This document shows, piece after piece, positions 1-14,100 of a stretch of 64,000 bases of DNA. The stretch lies in assembly GCA_903813345.2 (NCBI GenBank), contig CAIIXF020000003.1, positions 27,235,248 through 27,299,247 on the forward strand. Reading direction: 5' to 3'. Numbering within the stretch: position 1 is the first letter of the stretch; every line of letters begins with the position of its first letter. A program made the position numbers and the translations under genes. The notes under the pieces are model-generated. The model saw nothing but the letters and a program-made list of their open reading frames with translations, did no database searches and had not been told where the DNA came from. This stretch comes from Owenia fusiformis (lineage: Eukaryota > Annelida > Polychaeta > Sabellida > Oweniidae).

Positions 1-289
1 AACTGGATGTTTTTGATTTGGATTATGAACAGGTCTTAACTGTTTTATATCCCATGGGTCGGTTATGATAGCTAAGATTCAATCAGTAAATGTTTTATAA
101 TCACAAAGACAACACAGACGCCATTTGTAGACATTTGTAGACATTGTTCAAAATATAAATAAAACATAGCATGTAGGCTATAGGCCTATTGTAGAATGAA
201 CTCATCAACAACATGTATTGTTTTCTGACTTAGTATTAAGTGTTCAATATAGTGCACTGAACAATGAAAATCCCCCCCTGACCAACAAA

Positions 290-371
290 ATCCTCGAAAT
301 TTGAACACCTGCCAATTTGAACGCTTTTGGCTGGTCCCATGGGTGTTCGGATTAGACAGGTTTTACTGTAT
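290..371. repeat. MITE end with terminus ACAGGTTTTACTGTA
   Basis: The sequence ending at 371 carries the terminus ACAGGTTTTACTGTA that also closes elements at 42918-43096 and at 36762. The segment before it alternates 'TTTGAAC' and 'GTTC' words typical of this family. The opposite end was not found, so this is a partial or diverged copy. Confidence 0.45.
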
Positions 372-1895
372 ATACAGGTAACAAATTGGGAGAAAGATGT
401 TTATTTGTTTTTATATATTTTATATAATTTTTAATTCCTGAAAATATGGACGGCATACATGGCGTATATAATTTCACATGCACATTGCAATAGTACATAA
501 TTAAATTTGATACATTTTACACAAGAACTTTATATCCGTGTACTAGATATGTTCTATTACGTAATACATGTATATTTCATATGTTAATGTTTACTATATA
601 ATACTGTACTACAACATGTTTAAATACAAGTTCATAGAAAATTAGAAATACCATCTTCATTTTACTAACAAACAGCTCATAAGTACATTACATTAGTGAT
701 TGTATCAGAAGTAGGGGGAAAGGCCCAGGGAATGGGTGATAAGGGTATATGATAATTAAGCTCCATCTTGGATTCTGGAAAAGCTCTCAAGTTCAGATAA
801 AAAAATTATGAACATATTCAAACATGAAATCCATTCTGTAAAACAAAGGTAGCATAGAAAAATGAACTTAGGACATAAGCTTGTATGTAGTACTTTTATT
901 TCGACGATACTATCATGAATTGATAATTTTGAGCAGATTTGAATTAATATTTTCACTGACATCATACATTTACACTAATATTGAGATTCTGTATCCTGAT
1001 TGGATCAGTCTGGTCACCTGATGTTTTATGTCTAACACCATCCAGATTGTTATATAGCAAAGACTGGATTGACAATATTAAATCAAATTAAAATAATTTT
1101 TTTATTTTGTAGTGAACTGAGGGATAAAATCTTGTGACATCCCACTTCTTCCCCAACCAGATTATTTCATTTCAAAAACAGCTGGAATAAGAATGATTTT
1201 CCCACCCAACTTAAACCTTATATGTTTTTTTCTTATTTCCATATTTTTGATTTTTGAAATCGCTGGTAATGTTGGCAATACTCAAACATTGGCAATTGTT
1301 TATATAAAAATGAAAATATTTCTGCAAAAAGTTTAGCCCCTCACCCCCCTCCCCTTTGATCTCATTACTTAGTCGTTACTACTTAACATTGAAAAAAACA
1401 CATAGTAGTCTATAGTGACAGAATTTTTCAAAGCCATGCCTTTGTTAAAATTTAAATTTGATCATGATTATTTTCGTGCAAAATTCATTTCCATCATGCA
1501 TTTTACATTATCCATGCAAAGATTGTTTCTATTTCGACCAGCTTTGAGATCAAATTTGTGTCTCCATTAATCAGACTGACATATGAACACATGTTTATAT
1601 GTCTCTAAAAATGAATAAATATATAATTATTATATATAATACATTTAAAACTGATAATTATATCATTCGATCGCATTGTTCTATACTTTTGCTCCATTCA
1701 AAAATGGAATACAACAAATGTACAAATGCATTGTGCACATACCAGTGCATTCTCTCGATAAACACTCTATCAATAACTTCTTTTCAAGGAAATTCATGTT
1801 TCAGTCTTTAGCTATGCTTAAAAAACGGTGCAGTCTAAAAGTACTATAGTAAAAACTGTAAAGTAGAAGACCTCTGAAAGAGGAACACTTTAAAG

Positions 1896-1901
1896 TTTAA
1901 T
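1896..1901 (-). terminator. possible poly(A) signal ATTAAA of the HEAT-like gene
   Basis: On the minus strand an ATTAAA hexamer lies about 226 bases after the stop codon at 2127-2129. It is the first acceptable poly(A) signal I noticed. Such hexamers are common by chance in DNA this AT-rich, so this is only a candidate. Confidence 0.2.
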
Positions 1902-2126
1902 TTCAAATTACTATAGCACTTTTTGACATACTGCACAGCTTCTACTCTATATCACAAACTTGGCATTCTGACTATTTTCTAAAATTGTCCAAACATATTG
2001 TTTGTGCTGACACTGCTGAGATGCCTGAAGTCCTATTTTTCAGACTTCCAAGCATTGTTTTATACTATACAGTATCTCCTTCAGGCTTGTTAATTTTAAC
2101 CTGCTTTTTTAAAAACATGAGTGACA

Positions 2127-5100
2127 TCATAATGATCCATTATTTATGAGGTTTTCTATCAGCTTTCTCTCTTTGTCTGAGAGTCGTTTAAGTTCTTGCT
2201 GGAATTGTTGACGTTGTTTTGGTGCATTGTACTGGCTGGTTAGTGTTTGTAAGAAACTATGGAATATCTCTGTAAGTGCCACCTGGTCCTGAAATAAACA
2301 AGACACACAGTGATATCACATTCAAAATAGCCACCTGTAATTTACCCAGTGTGCCTAAAAGCTAGTAAGTCAGATCTTGACACTTAGCCTACTCTTGCAT
2401 CTGTAAAAATTTAAAGTTGAGCAGGTGAGATGTTTTCCTGGAATTTTGAAGACAAGATTCACCCAGCAGCACAAGACAACAACAATAATAGCACTTTGAA
2501 TAAGTGCAATAACAAAAGAAGGGATTTTTTTTTAATTAATAAATTTATTTCAATGGCTGTGGCATAACTAGCCATGTAGCTAAAGAAGGGATTAGGAGAA
2601 AGGTATGGGGCATATGATGGGAAAGCAAAACTGATGACTGATCTTAGCTTGGCTGTGCTTAATTTTTCCCATAATGCAACACTATGAGCAGACGGATTAC
2701 AAACCTCTTCATCATCACTCCAGTTATCCCAATCTGATTCGGCATCTGAATAGTTGGATGCTGGTGACATCACACGTCCATCTGTGCTGCTATTGGTCAT
2801 CGCACTGAGACGTCCTGATGGTCCACTGCCACTGCCGCTACTAACATTTAACGTCAGCGACTCCTGCAGCATATTATCTGGTACCCGGGGCTCTAGTGAA
2901 AAAATATTAAATATGATTAATTGATAAATTATTTGTTGCATTCTGGCGCCCTCTGATTATCACATTACTTATATAAATTATGATGTAATGGAAATGTAAG
3001 ATTAATACACTTTATCTATGAACTATTTACTCACCAAGAACTTCCTCATCAGAATCTAGTTCCTGCATCATAATGGGAGAAGGTCTGATATCATTGGACA
3101 TAAGATAAATGTCATCATCTTCATTTGAAGTGTCTAGACAGGCGTTGCTCTGGAAAAGAACACATTAGGCTATATTCATTTGATTTCGTTGATCTTTAGA
3201 ATTTGTTTATACATGTACTTAGTTGTTCACAACCTCTCTGTATCCAAATAAAATAAATATATAACTGTAGTTTGACCATTTATTGTTGAGTAAATAACAG
3301 TTTTTTCCATTTCAATTAAGGAGAGACACCTTTATGTGTAAACACATAAACAACATACATATTGGTATGTATACTTACATTTTTTAAGCGTGAGATTATT
3401 GCTTGGAACAAAAGTGTGAGATGTTTTTCCTTTGGAATGTGTCGAGATATGAGGCCAATGAGTTCTAGAGACTGCCTCAATATTGACAAATCACCAGCCT
3501 GGAAATAAATATGCATGCTGATTTTTTGTAAATGTTTGTGACAGTTTAAAACTAACAAAGTATTACTTTAGAATATCTGCACATTCATGTCACAGGGGTC
3601 AAGTGCAGTTCAATAAAACAAGGGCCAACATCCACCCAAATTATCAAATTGTTTACCACTTTCTTACTATTTAAACACAACTAATATCACATTTTAGGTT
3701 TGTCTCTTACCTTAGAAGCTATGAGAGTGTTGGCAAGCTCCTGTATGGCAAGTATACAGTATGGCATCACTAAATGAACCTCCTTATTTGAAGAATTGTC
3801 CTCCCTGTTTGAAGAGCTTAAATAAGCATTAGCCTTATTTGCTAACACTTCAACACTGAAACAAAAAGAAAGTATTCACGATCCCCTGTAAAATATCTGA
3901 ATTTATGAAAATTTGAGGTATTCTGGACCTACTATTGAACAAATGACAGATACACTTATCAGTGATCTTACCAGCATTAAAGCAAGTGGGTGCAGCACCC
4001 AGCTGAGATTTTAAAAACAGGCTTGCACCCACCTGAAAATCCATTTGCCCCCACTCGATAATGAGAAAATCATGAAAAATTGGCATATTTTGTCCAATTT
4101 TTGTCTGCATTGTGAAATTGAGAATTTTGCACCCACTTGAGATAAAAAAATTGTGGAGAACCCTGGCCTTAGTTTTATTTTGCCAAGATGTATTCAGACA
4201 TAAAACAAACAGAACAATGTTTCCATATTCCCTACCTATTAACAAATGATGAGCAAATATGTGTCTCCTCTGTAAATGTGTGGATATGACGAACCAGTAG
4301 AGGCATCATGAAGGCAGTGTGTGCAATGTTAGTCCCCTCAAGATACCTCAGTAGACTAGAGTGGGTCTCAGACAGCAATAGTCTCTCATACTGGAAAGTA
4401 CATCAAATTACTTTACTAACTGTGCATTTTTTGAGCTATCTCTCTCTCTAGCACCCACTTTTACAAACATTCTCACTGAGCTGGAATTTTCACCCCTGAA
4501 TAAGATTTTCAACCCCAAATGATAATTTTCTAATTAAATGAAAGGAGACTTTCAGTCTTGAAAAATAACTTTCTGCCTTAAATGAGACTCTCAGTCTTGA
4601 ATAATAATTTTCAGCTTTAATTGAGACCTCAAGCCTCAAATTATAATTTTCTAAGAAAATTGAGACTTCCAGCCTTGAAGCGCGAATGATAATTTTCTGC
4701 CCTAAATATACCTGTTGTGCAGATTGTGACGTGTCCCCTTTAGTTGAACAGCTGAGAAAACCCTCACCAGGTGGCATAAATGGTCTACATCCACCTAAGT
4801 CACGCAAAACTTTGACTAAATTGCTGTCTTCATTCAATGCTTCAGAACTTGAGTTGAGGAATACATTACGTAAATGATTCAACATAGTAGGCTCATGAAT
4901 ATTTCGCTGAAATATACAAAAATCCTGTATTAAGACAAGCATTTCCATTTACAGACAGTTACACACAAGTGCATACTGTACTTCTACTTAATTTGGCGGC
5001 TGTTTTAATTTGACGAATCGGTCAAATTGTTAAGTTCACCTAATTAGGCTGCTAAATTCTCTGGAAATTTTAGCACCATGTAAATTAGTACCATAAGTAC

Positions 5101-8100
5101 ATTGTAATATTTGAAAGTCTGCCAAATTAAGTAGTTGCCAAATGTTCAGAACAGCAAATCCACCAAAATAAGTAGCACCAAATTAAGAAGAAGTACAATA
5201 TGGTAAGGAGTAACAGACACATTATTAGAGCTTATATTCAAGTTTTTGATGTAAATACAGTGTGTGTTCTAACCACAGCCAAAACTGCAAAAGAAAGTCC
5301 TAAAATATGTATGCACAAGCGCCAAAGGGAATTTAGACAAAAAACTGTTACAGAAGGAATACATAAGAATAAAAAAGAGGCAGTACTAGTTCTTTAGTTA
5401 ACAAAGTCCTTTTACAATGCTGACAATATGTTACTTTAATATTTCCTTTGCTGGATTGCTAGTGAGAATGAAAGTGAAAATGAATGAATGAATAAAATAA
5501 TCACTGACCAGAATAAGAGAAATAAGTGCAAAGAGAAATTAGGAACATAATTTGTCCACAAAATGCTGCATTTTTATCACATATTTGGGTAGCAACCTCC
5601 TCTAAAATAAAATGAGGAAAATGTGAGAGCTTTCATATTATTATTTTTCTTCTTTATATGCACTGACCCACCTGTTCAATGAGGCATTCATGGAAATTAC
5701 CATAACCTAGCAACAGAATTTCCATGGCAACAACAGAGAGTTTGTCAAAGACTGGTCGCTGTAGCAACGTGTGTACACACTTCATCCAGACTGGTAGGTA
5801 ACTCTTCGTTGTCTCGGTGATTGTGTCAATTATTTTCCTGCAAACTTTTACATCCTACAATAAGAAAGATTAATTTTAAAAAATGCCCATATTATACAGG
5901 GTGTCATATTTTTATTGGTCCACCCTGTATACTTGTCTTGGTACCAAGAATAAAGGAACTGACATATAAATTAAGTATTTTTATGTTTCTGGTATTGACA
6001 TAATAATGGAGAACTTATATTTGATGCTTGGCTAAAATTGGCTTAACAGACTACAGGAGTTCAGAGTCGATTAAATATCTTTGTTTTAATTAAGGAACTT
6101 GAATTAATGCAGTTGTGACATCTCTAGTGTTAAGATATGACCATAAATGAAAGACAATATCTTCAAGAAGGCCATGAACACCCTGGTTTGTTTTGCTCCA
6201 TTGTTTATCTATGGTTCAATCACTTGCACATGCTCACTATTTCTCTCATTGAATTTGTATTTGTCATTTTTGTATTTTAAAACAGAATTCCAAATTCTAC
6301 CAACCTGCCAACTGGATGGTGGTTCTTTGTGTAAACCCTTCAGCTTTGCTGCGTGTGATAGTGAGTATTTCAGTGCTAGACATGCCCCATAGCAGATCAG
6401 TGTAGTATTTGGTGTGATATGTTCATTCCATAGCTCCTCCAGTACACTCATGTTGTACCATCTGATTGCCTCTATCAGATGTGGTAAAACCTACAATTTC
6501 AACACATTATCGAAAAAGTTACAACTTATACAATACATTCATGCTAAAAGGCCATTGTTCAGGGCCTGTCATACAGATTTCTGAAATACTGATCAAATTA
6601 ACATTGACCATATGATATAATACTCGTATGATGCCAAAATCTCTCAATCTGACTTTTATTTCAAATTCTATTTTGCTATGAGTTCAAGTGTTTTTACATA
6701 ATGAATATTTGTAGCGTACTATTTTTACTAAGTAAGCTACAATTTGGAAATTAACTAGTTTTTACAATATGGGGGAGAAAGGGGTTAATTATTTAATTAG
6801 TGAAAATGTTGATTTTAAAAATTCAAGTGAATGTCAAATCAACATTTTATTTTATGAGGTAGAGGAGTACCTGTAAAATGAAATTAATGTTGTTTTTCTT
6901 AAACAGCAAATATTTGGACCAACCCTTACCTGCTGACCCATTCGTCTAATCTCCCATCTGACATCAGATAAACATTCTATAGTTTGGTACATCATATCTT
7001 TCAAAAGTTCACTGAATGAGACACTCGGGCCCTAAGAATAAATAATCTTTTGTTATTTTTTGTGTTCACTAAAATAGTCATTATTACAGTATTATGAAAA
7101 CTTTTCGTAGTGGATAATCACAAAATGGCAAAAACATCATATGGACAGAAAAACAGCACACAGATAGATTTGTGCATATTATTGGATGAACTCTGAAAAA
7201 ATGCATATTATCTGCATCAGTAATTATTGGTGTTCATCATAACAGTATTTTTAGTGCTCATTAAATTTTCTGTAAAGCACCAAAGAATTTGACAGGTCCC
7301 TAGAAAATAAATAAACCGAACATCAATTGTAAAATCATTCATACCTTATTTGTTTGAGTTTCCACCATTTTCGTTACAGTCAGGAGCGAAGAGGCCCGAT
7401 TTGTCCCCGATGGCCACTTTGTATATTTATTAAGGTGCTGTATTGTTTGGTCTGTGTCTCCAAAATTGCCGACTGTCGCCATCCTAAAATTAAGTCAGGA
7501 AAATACTGTCATTGGGAAAGGCATTAACGTGGTAATAGTATAAAGAAAGAGATATGATTTTGACGCAGTACTATCAATGTAAGGATCGTGTCACTGTGAT
7601 TTGATTGGTTGGTGGATGTCACTCTCGAAACTAAGGAGTTATTCTATGTTTGAGTAAACGATCAGAAATATTGTGCCAATGAAAGTCTGTTTTTCAAGGC
7701 ATGAAAATACAGGATCAAAATCACATGGGCCAATTAGATCAATATAAATTTCACGATCACAGAATAAAATAAGTGACCAATCAATATATTATACATGTAT
7801 CTGTGTATTCATTAATTTTAATAAATACTGTATCTACATCTAAACATATACTTTCCACCACACGGAATAACTTTAATATTTTGCATGTATGAACATTATA
7901 TACAGTTCAATGCAAAGCTCCAGGAAACACTCAACTGAATCAAAACTAAATTCATTTTGAATAATTTTCCAAGAGCTTTGCTTGAACTTTTAAAACAAAG
8001 TTTCCTGAAAAAGGGCAAGACTGACAAATGATAGTGAAACTTAACTTTGGACAAACAATTACTGTACTCACAGTACCTTGTAGAACAAAGAATTTTATTA

Positions 8101-11100
8101 GAGTTTTTGTGAAGTAATAATTTCAAAGTTGAAATATAAGATAATGCTTATCAAGCAAAATAAAAATAATGGAGGTGTTAAACATAACTCTATTAACAAG
8201 TTTGAAAGTGAAATCATTAAAAATGAATGTACTTTATAGGAGTAAAGTGGTTTATAATCTGGTGAAACATAAAATACAGCAAAATATATAGGGTTGAACA
8301 TAGCAATACTATAAGTGGTTAAATCAAATTGAAATAATAGAATTCTCATGGCTATTTACATAACACAACTTGCGCAATGAACATACATTATTATCTCACT
8401 TTTATTTCACTTACTTTGCGATTGAAAATGGAAAAGGAAAATGGAGGTTCACTTCACTGGGGGAGGGGGATATGACTGTTCATTGTACAAGTAAAAGTTT
8501 GAAGCATTCAGTTGATAAGTAAATAGTGTTGAAGATATATACTACCTTTTAAACCTTTGGGACCTACATGGGAAACAACAATGGTACATGATAGTTTGTA
8601 TGAACATGATTATTCATCAACATGCAACACACAAACCATGCTTAGAAAATATCACTTGTATCTTTTGATACACAAATTCTCTTTAAAATTTGAATAAAGT
8701 GTCAAGTTTTTTTTCATTTCTGTACAATTTTGAGTGTTAATTACAAGCATGTTATTTCATTTTTTGCCAATGTCACACATTTCAACTCTATTTTGCATTT
8801 TCAAACATGACATTGTGATATTTTCTCATGGGATTTTAAAGGATCTCTTTAAATGTCATGATTTTTAGTATGTCCAATTGTCCATCCTTCTCATAGGAAC
8901 ACAAGTGAATGGATTATTCAAAATCATGAACAATTTTAAAGGTACATCTAAATGATCTAATTTACAATGATTCAATTATAAAAAAGTACAATATCTAAAT
9001 AAGTATGTAAAATTAGTCTAATTATTAATGAAAATATTAAATATAAATATTGTATGTGGTCATGAAATGCATAAATGAACCAATAAGTTGTGAGACAAAG
9101 GGCAGGAAGGTGTTCAACAATATGGGTAAGAGGTGGACGGGTCTTTATACAGTACTTAATGCATGCACATTGTTTGTCTTTTACCACTCTGTTTGAAATA
9201 CCATGAACACATTATACTATATCAAATCTAGGCTCAGACACAAATGGGGACACCCAATAGAAAGGAATATAACTTTGTCTAATTTTATTAAATCATTTCT
9301 AAAAAGAACTTCCATAAAACATTTCTAAAATGTTTTTTTACCAATCTGATTCATAAATCAGTGATGAGCTTCATAATACAATCAATGATGCAATTTAATA
9401 CAAGTAAATGTTTTGCCTGTAATAAGTGACTAGATACGTTTCTAAACAAGGAAAAAACAATATGTAGCAAATTCACGTCAGACATTCAAGTCTCTAAAAC
9501 CACCGAACAGATTTATCTTAGCTTTGAGTTTATAGAGTTCATCCCATCTGGCAATGGTGATGAATGCAAGTCAATTCTAAAATCTTGATGTGGCAAACGC
9601 AAACTGTTAGAGCATATTTGAATCATTAAGACAAAAAAAACAGAAACACTCCATGTACTCTGTTCAAAGAGAGTCACAAAATGCAAAGATGCGAATCGCT
9701 CACCTATATTGCTTCAGCTGTTGGTCCCGTTCTGATTGGCTCCTTGTTTCCGCATCCTGATGGTGGCTCTCCCTGGTGGCCTGCAATAACAAACCCATGT
9801 CACTTAAGATATCATAAGAAATATGTTAATTGAAGAATTTTAGTGATACACTAGCGAACTGACCATATTAATTACCAATGTCACATTCACAAGGTTCTGA
9901 GTTCCGATCTACACTGCTATTTACCAATTTTTTATATAAAGGGTTTGTCATAAATACCAGTCAAGGAATATCCGACACAATAATACGTAACTCAAAAGGG
10001 TTTAAACCATCCAATGTTCAGCAATGAAACATCTACAGTATATGGGTGTCTTTCTGATAAAAAGTGCATTAAATCCATAAAATAGACAGTAGTATATGTA
10101 TTTATGGATGGGTTCCTGGAATACCCTTACTTGATGTTGAACAACAGTGAATAGGTGAAGTTCTATGTGAAAATATACAACATCATACATTTATGAAGTA
10201 CAGTGCCTGCCCCTACATTCTAGGAGCATACAGTTATCAGAAAAATTCTACAAGTACCTTTGTATTCAGTATTTCTGAACATCTTAAACTTCTGTTTGAT
10301 GCATGCAATATGCACTTTTGCAGCAATTTAAGCAAGCAAACCACAATCATATTTCTAAGTTGACTACATGCAAAAATGTTGATGAAAATCTAAACAATGA
10401 TATAATCTCAAAAAGATTTGATGATCCTCTGAAGTCCATAATTATCAAAAATGCACATTGACGATAATCCGGCGTATAAATGCTATCTTAAACTAGTATG
10501 CCTTAATTAAAGAATGCTAATAATATAGAAATGAACAATTTCATCTTCTATTCAAAATTAGCTCTTTTGAATATCTGTAGAATTATAACTCAGTCACATT
10601 TGCTCTACAGCGGTCGCAGTTTCACAAAATTGATATAGAAAATCTACTTTGTACTGCTTATTCCTATATATTTTATGCTGCATATTTCTTTCGATTTTGG
10701 CGTAGATCAAATGTGACCAGGCATGAAGTTTTTGGTCAGTATCATAAACCATCATTTTAAAACTTGATTGATCACAATGCAATGTGATTGGATCATAAAA
10801 TCAAGTTATTAAATCAAATGATCAAGTGAGGTGTTTAAAGTTGAATTACAACGGCAAGTACATACAATAAATAAATAATTAAATATAATAAATCTTAATC
10901 TAATAATTACAATGCTACAATATATATATTTACTATTTCAGCTAAAATATACCATTTAAAACCCATGCAGAGTAAAATACATCTTATGCTTTGCTCATTG
11001 CCTTACTATCTAGATGATAATCAAAATATCACCTTATTTTGAAGGAAATCTATAATAAAAACTTTTATTTGGATTATTTGAATATTTGCTTGAATAGCAA

Positions 11101-14100
11101 ACTGTTACGGTACTATATCTAGTAATAGTTTTTAATTATATTACCATAATAATCATATCAAATTGCCATCTCAATCCCAAGGAAATCAGTAGGGAAGTTT
11201 TCTTTAAATTTTCTTAAAATATTTGGGTAAAATAGCAAATTGATACAGTCCATGTATTCTGATATATTCAGCATTAACATATTCATTCTGACTTAGTATA
11301 CATGGAAGTTTGTTTAATTGCTTGATGAAGTTCATATGCTTATGTTCAAATGTTTAAGAGGAAAGCATAAGACATTTACTGGGAACACAATGTAGCGAAG
11401 ACATGCATATATGTAAATCAACCTACTATATGTAGGAGTATACAGCAGAGCCAAAAGATGAGATTCAGATGAAACAAGGCATTAACATGACAAAATGTCA
11501 CCACCTAGTGGCTAACAATATTATGAGTTCAATCTTAACTCAGATTTGAATTTCTGAGAACTTGTAGATGATTTTGAAAAAATAAATTTGTCAATTTGAA
11601 GCAAGTTGAAAAAAGACCTTTTTTGACCCTGAGATGGTCATTGAATGTCAAATAGTCAGATTTGAAATTCTGAACGCATGTAGATGATTTTTAGTCAGAT
11701 TGAAGTCAGTCTAAACAGTATTTGTTAAGTTATTGGAAGTTGTAAGAATTTGTTACAGACCAACTTTTATGTTGCATGAAAAGTATATGATAATGTTCTA
11801 TATGCCCTCCCCTCATTCTCATCTACATAGAATTTCAATAGAATACATCAATGCATATTCTCTGCTCCAAACCCCACCCCTTGACAATGCTGTACTCCCA
11901 CTATACAACAGGTTGTAAATGACGATGATGTGCTAAACAAAGGGCAAGAAGATACGGATACCTGGCGTCTCAGCAGTGTCAGTTCATTATAATTAATCTG
12001 ACCTGTCACAGAATAACGATATCTGCGTGATCGCTACAAAAATCATATCAATTTAAAGCTTATGCACAGTGTTTACTGTTTAACATTCAAGCCCTGTACA
12101 AATTAAGGTGCTAAAAAGCATTTATATTAAACAGGGGGACACTATCAGATACATGTACATCATAACGGTAAGAACTCATATATCATATATATATATTATA
12201 CATATATATTGTTGTAACTATGGATATAATGACATCATTGTGAAAGAACTATAGATAAAAAAAATTCTTAATTTTAAGAAAATTCATTTTATGACCCCCT
12301 AAAATGTTAATGGTAATTTGTACAGACCTTAAAAGGACATATAAAAAGCAGTGTGCATCCACAATGCAGGATAAGGCCCTGTTAAGTAGCTGTCACACTA
12401 GTCATGTAGGCTCATCATTCGCTAATGTGTGAATAATTTTGGGCATTAATCTTTTAATTATTTTTTTGCATTTGGTGTGAAGGGGATATCTTGCTATAAA
12501 ACTATTTGTAGTGCCCACCATGTGCCCATGCTATGCCCCACCATTTCCATTAAAGTATTCACATGGTGCTGAATGGTGATCCCACATGGCCTAATGTGAC
12601 AGCTCCATCAGCTATAATAAACATATCAAATGGGAGGTTTAGGAAGTAGGGGGGGGGGGGTTACATATACTGTATTTGGAATGAAGCTACATGGTGATTG
12701 ATAATAATGATGGGAATCTAGATATACAAGTATTAACAAGACACAAAGTGATAAATATCGCACTTTGAAGAGCAAAGTGGCCACCATGCAATTTACCCAG
12801 CATGGCCAAAACCTAATCAGACCTTGGCACTAGTCTGCTCTTGCATCTGTAAACATTTCAAGTTGACAAGGTTAGCGGTTTCCCTGCAATTTTGATGACA
12901 AGAATTTATTTGTAGTCTGGAACTTTGGGAAAATTTAGATAACATCGTTTGTGACCTAATTTGATGACCTTCGACCTTGAAAATTTAACTTTTTCAGACC
13001 TCAGTAGGTGTTTTGTAATTAAGCTGACCTAAATTTAAATCCAAAATATCAATTTAGAAAATCAACTTTTTTGACCTTTTCAAGGTCACTGAAGGTGAAT
13101 GAAAGGTCAAATCTGAAATCTAAGGTCAGATTTGAACTTCTGAGAACTTGTAGATGTTTTTAAAAAAAAAATTTGGTCAATTTGGAGCAAGTTGAAAAAT
13201 TCAAAATGGCCGCCAAATTGAAAAATTCAAAATGGCCACCATGTAATTCAGCCAGCATACCCAAAACCTAATCAGATCTTGGCAATAGTCTGCTCTTGCA
13301 TCTGTAAAAATTTCAAGTTGAACGGATAAGTGGTTTTCCTGGAATTTTGATGACAAGAATTGTTGAAAAATTCAAAATGGCCGCCACGTAGCTTACCCAG
13401 CATGCCCTTAACCTAATCAGATCTTGGTACTAGTCTGCTCTTGCATCTGTAAAAATTTCAAGTTGAACAGGTAAGCAGTTATCCTGGAAATTTGATGACA
13501 AGATTTGGTTTATGTCCCGCCCGCCCGCACGCCCGCACACCCGCCCGCACGCCCGCCCAACAGCACAAGACGACGGCAATATAGCACTTTTTCAAAGTGC
13601 GATAAAAATGGTTTAAATTATATTCTAGAATTCAAGCTTTTTGTGATAAGGGTCTATGGTATAAAGAACCCATTTTCTTGTGAAAAGAAAGTATCTACTT
13701 TTTATATACAGTACTATAAATGACTGGTAATAAAAGTTGTACCAGGTGACACTGTAATGAAGGAATTGAAAAAGTGAAAAAGTGAGATAATTTTGTAAAA
13801 AAACCAACTTCTTGTGTACCTTCTTTTTTATTCTGGCAAGCTACATACATGGACAAATATGAAATATGAACATACTTATACATGATGGACAATACATATG
13901 CAATAATGATCACACCAGCTCACTTGAACATGTATACCACTGCATCAAAATTATAATACTTGCATAATAACAACATTTTGAAATTACAGTATAGTGCATT
14001 ATACATATATTTAAATTGGGCATAAACATAGAGCATTCACTTATTGGGAAAACATTGTTATTTTGATAGACCAATAAAATAGGTTTCAAAACATGCATTT

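Larger units (their letters stand above)
1..2126. other. 3' flank of the HEAT-like gene, no coding exon seen
   Basis: AT-rich DNA downstream (in minus-strand sense) of the stop codon of the large minus-strand gene. The open frames here are short, lack flanking splice sites and resemble no family I know. Part of it must be the 3' UTR of that gene. The only structured piece is a MITE end near 290-371, listed separately. Confidence 0.6.

Noticed and set aside
3850-4245. 131-residue minus-strand frame overlapping the HEAT-like gene
   Set aside because: It runs through an intronic repeat between exons 4390-4236 and 3855-3711; the exon chain in phase does not include it.
4490-4711. Extension of HEAT-like exon 4906-4712 into repeats reading LEVSIFLENYNLRLEVSIKA
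   Set aside because: This is past a good GTATAT donor, in an intron made of short degenerate repeats ('TGAGACTTTCAGTCTTGAA' type).
6305-6490. Alternative donor in exon 6490-6305 seven bases further on (GTAGAA)
   Set aside because: It would shift the frame of the next exon; the GTTGGT donor after CAG keeps the phase.
13505-13723. 72-residue frame beginning MVYVPPARTPAHPP
   Set aside because: The Pro/Ala/Arg-rich start is just the CCCG/CACG tract of the element at 12756-13604.
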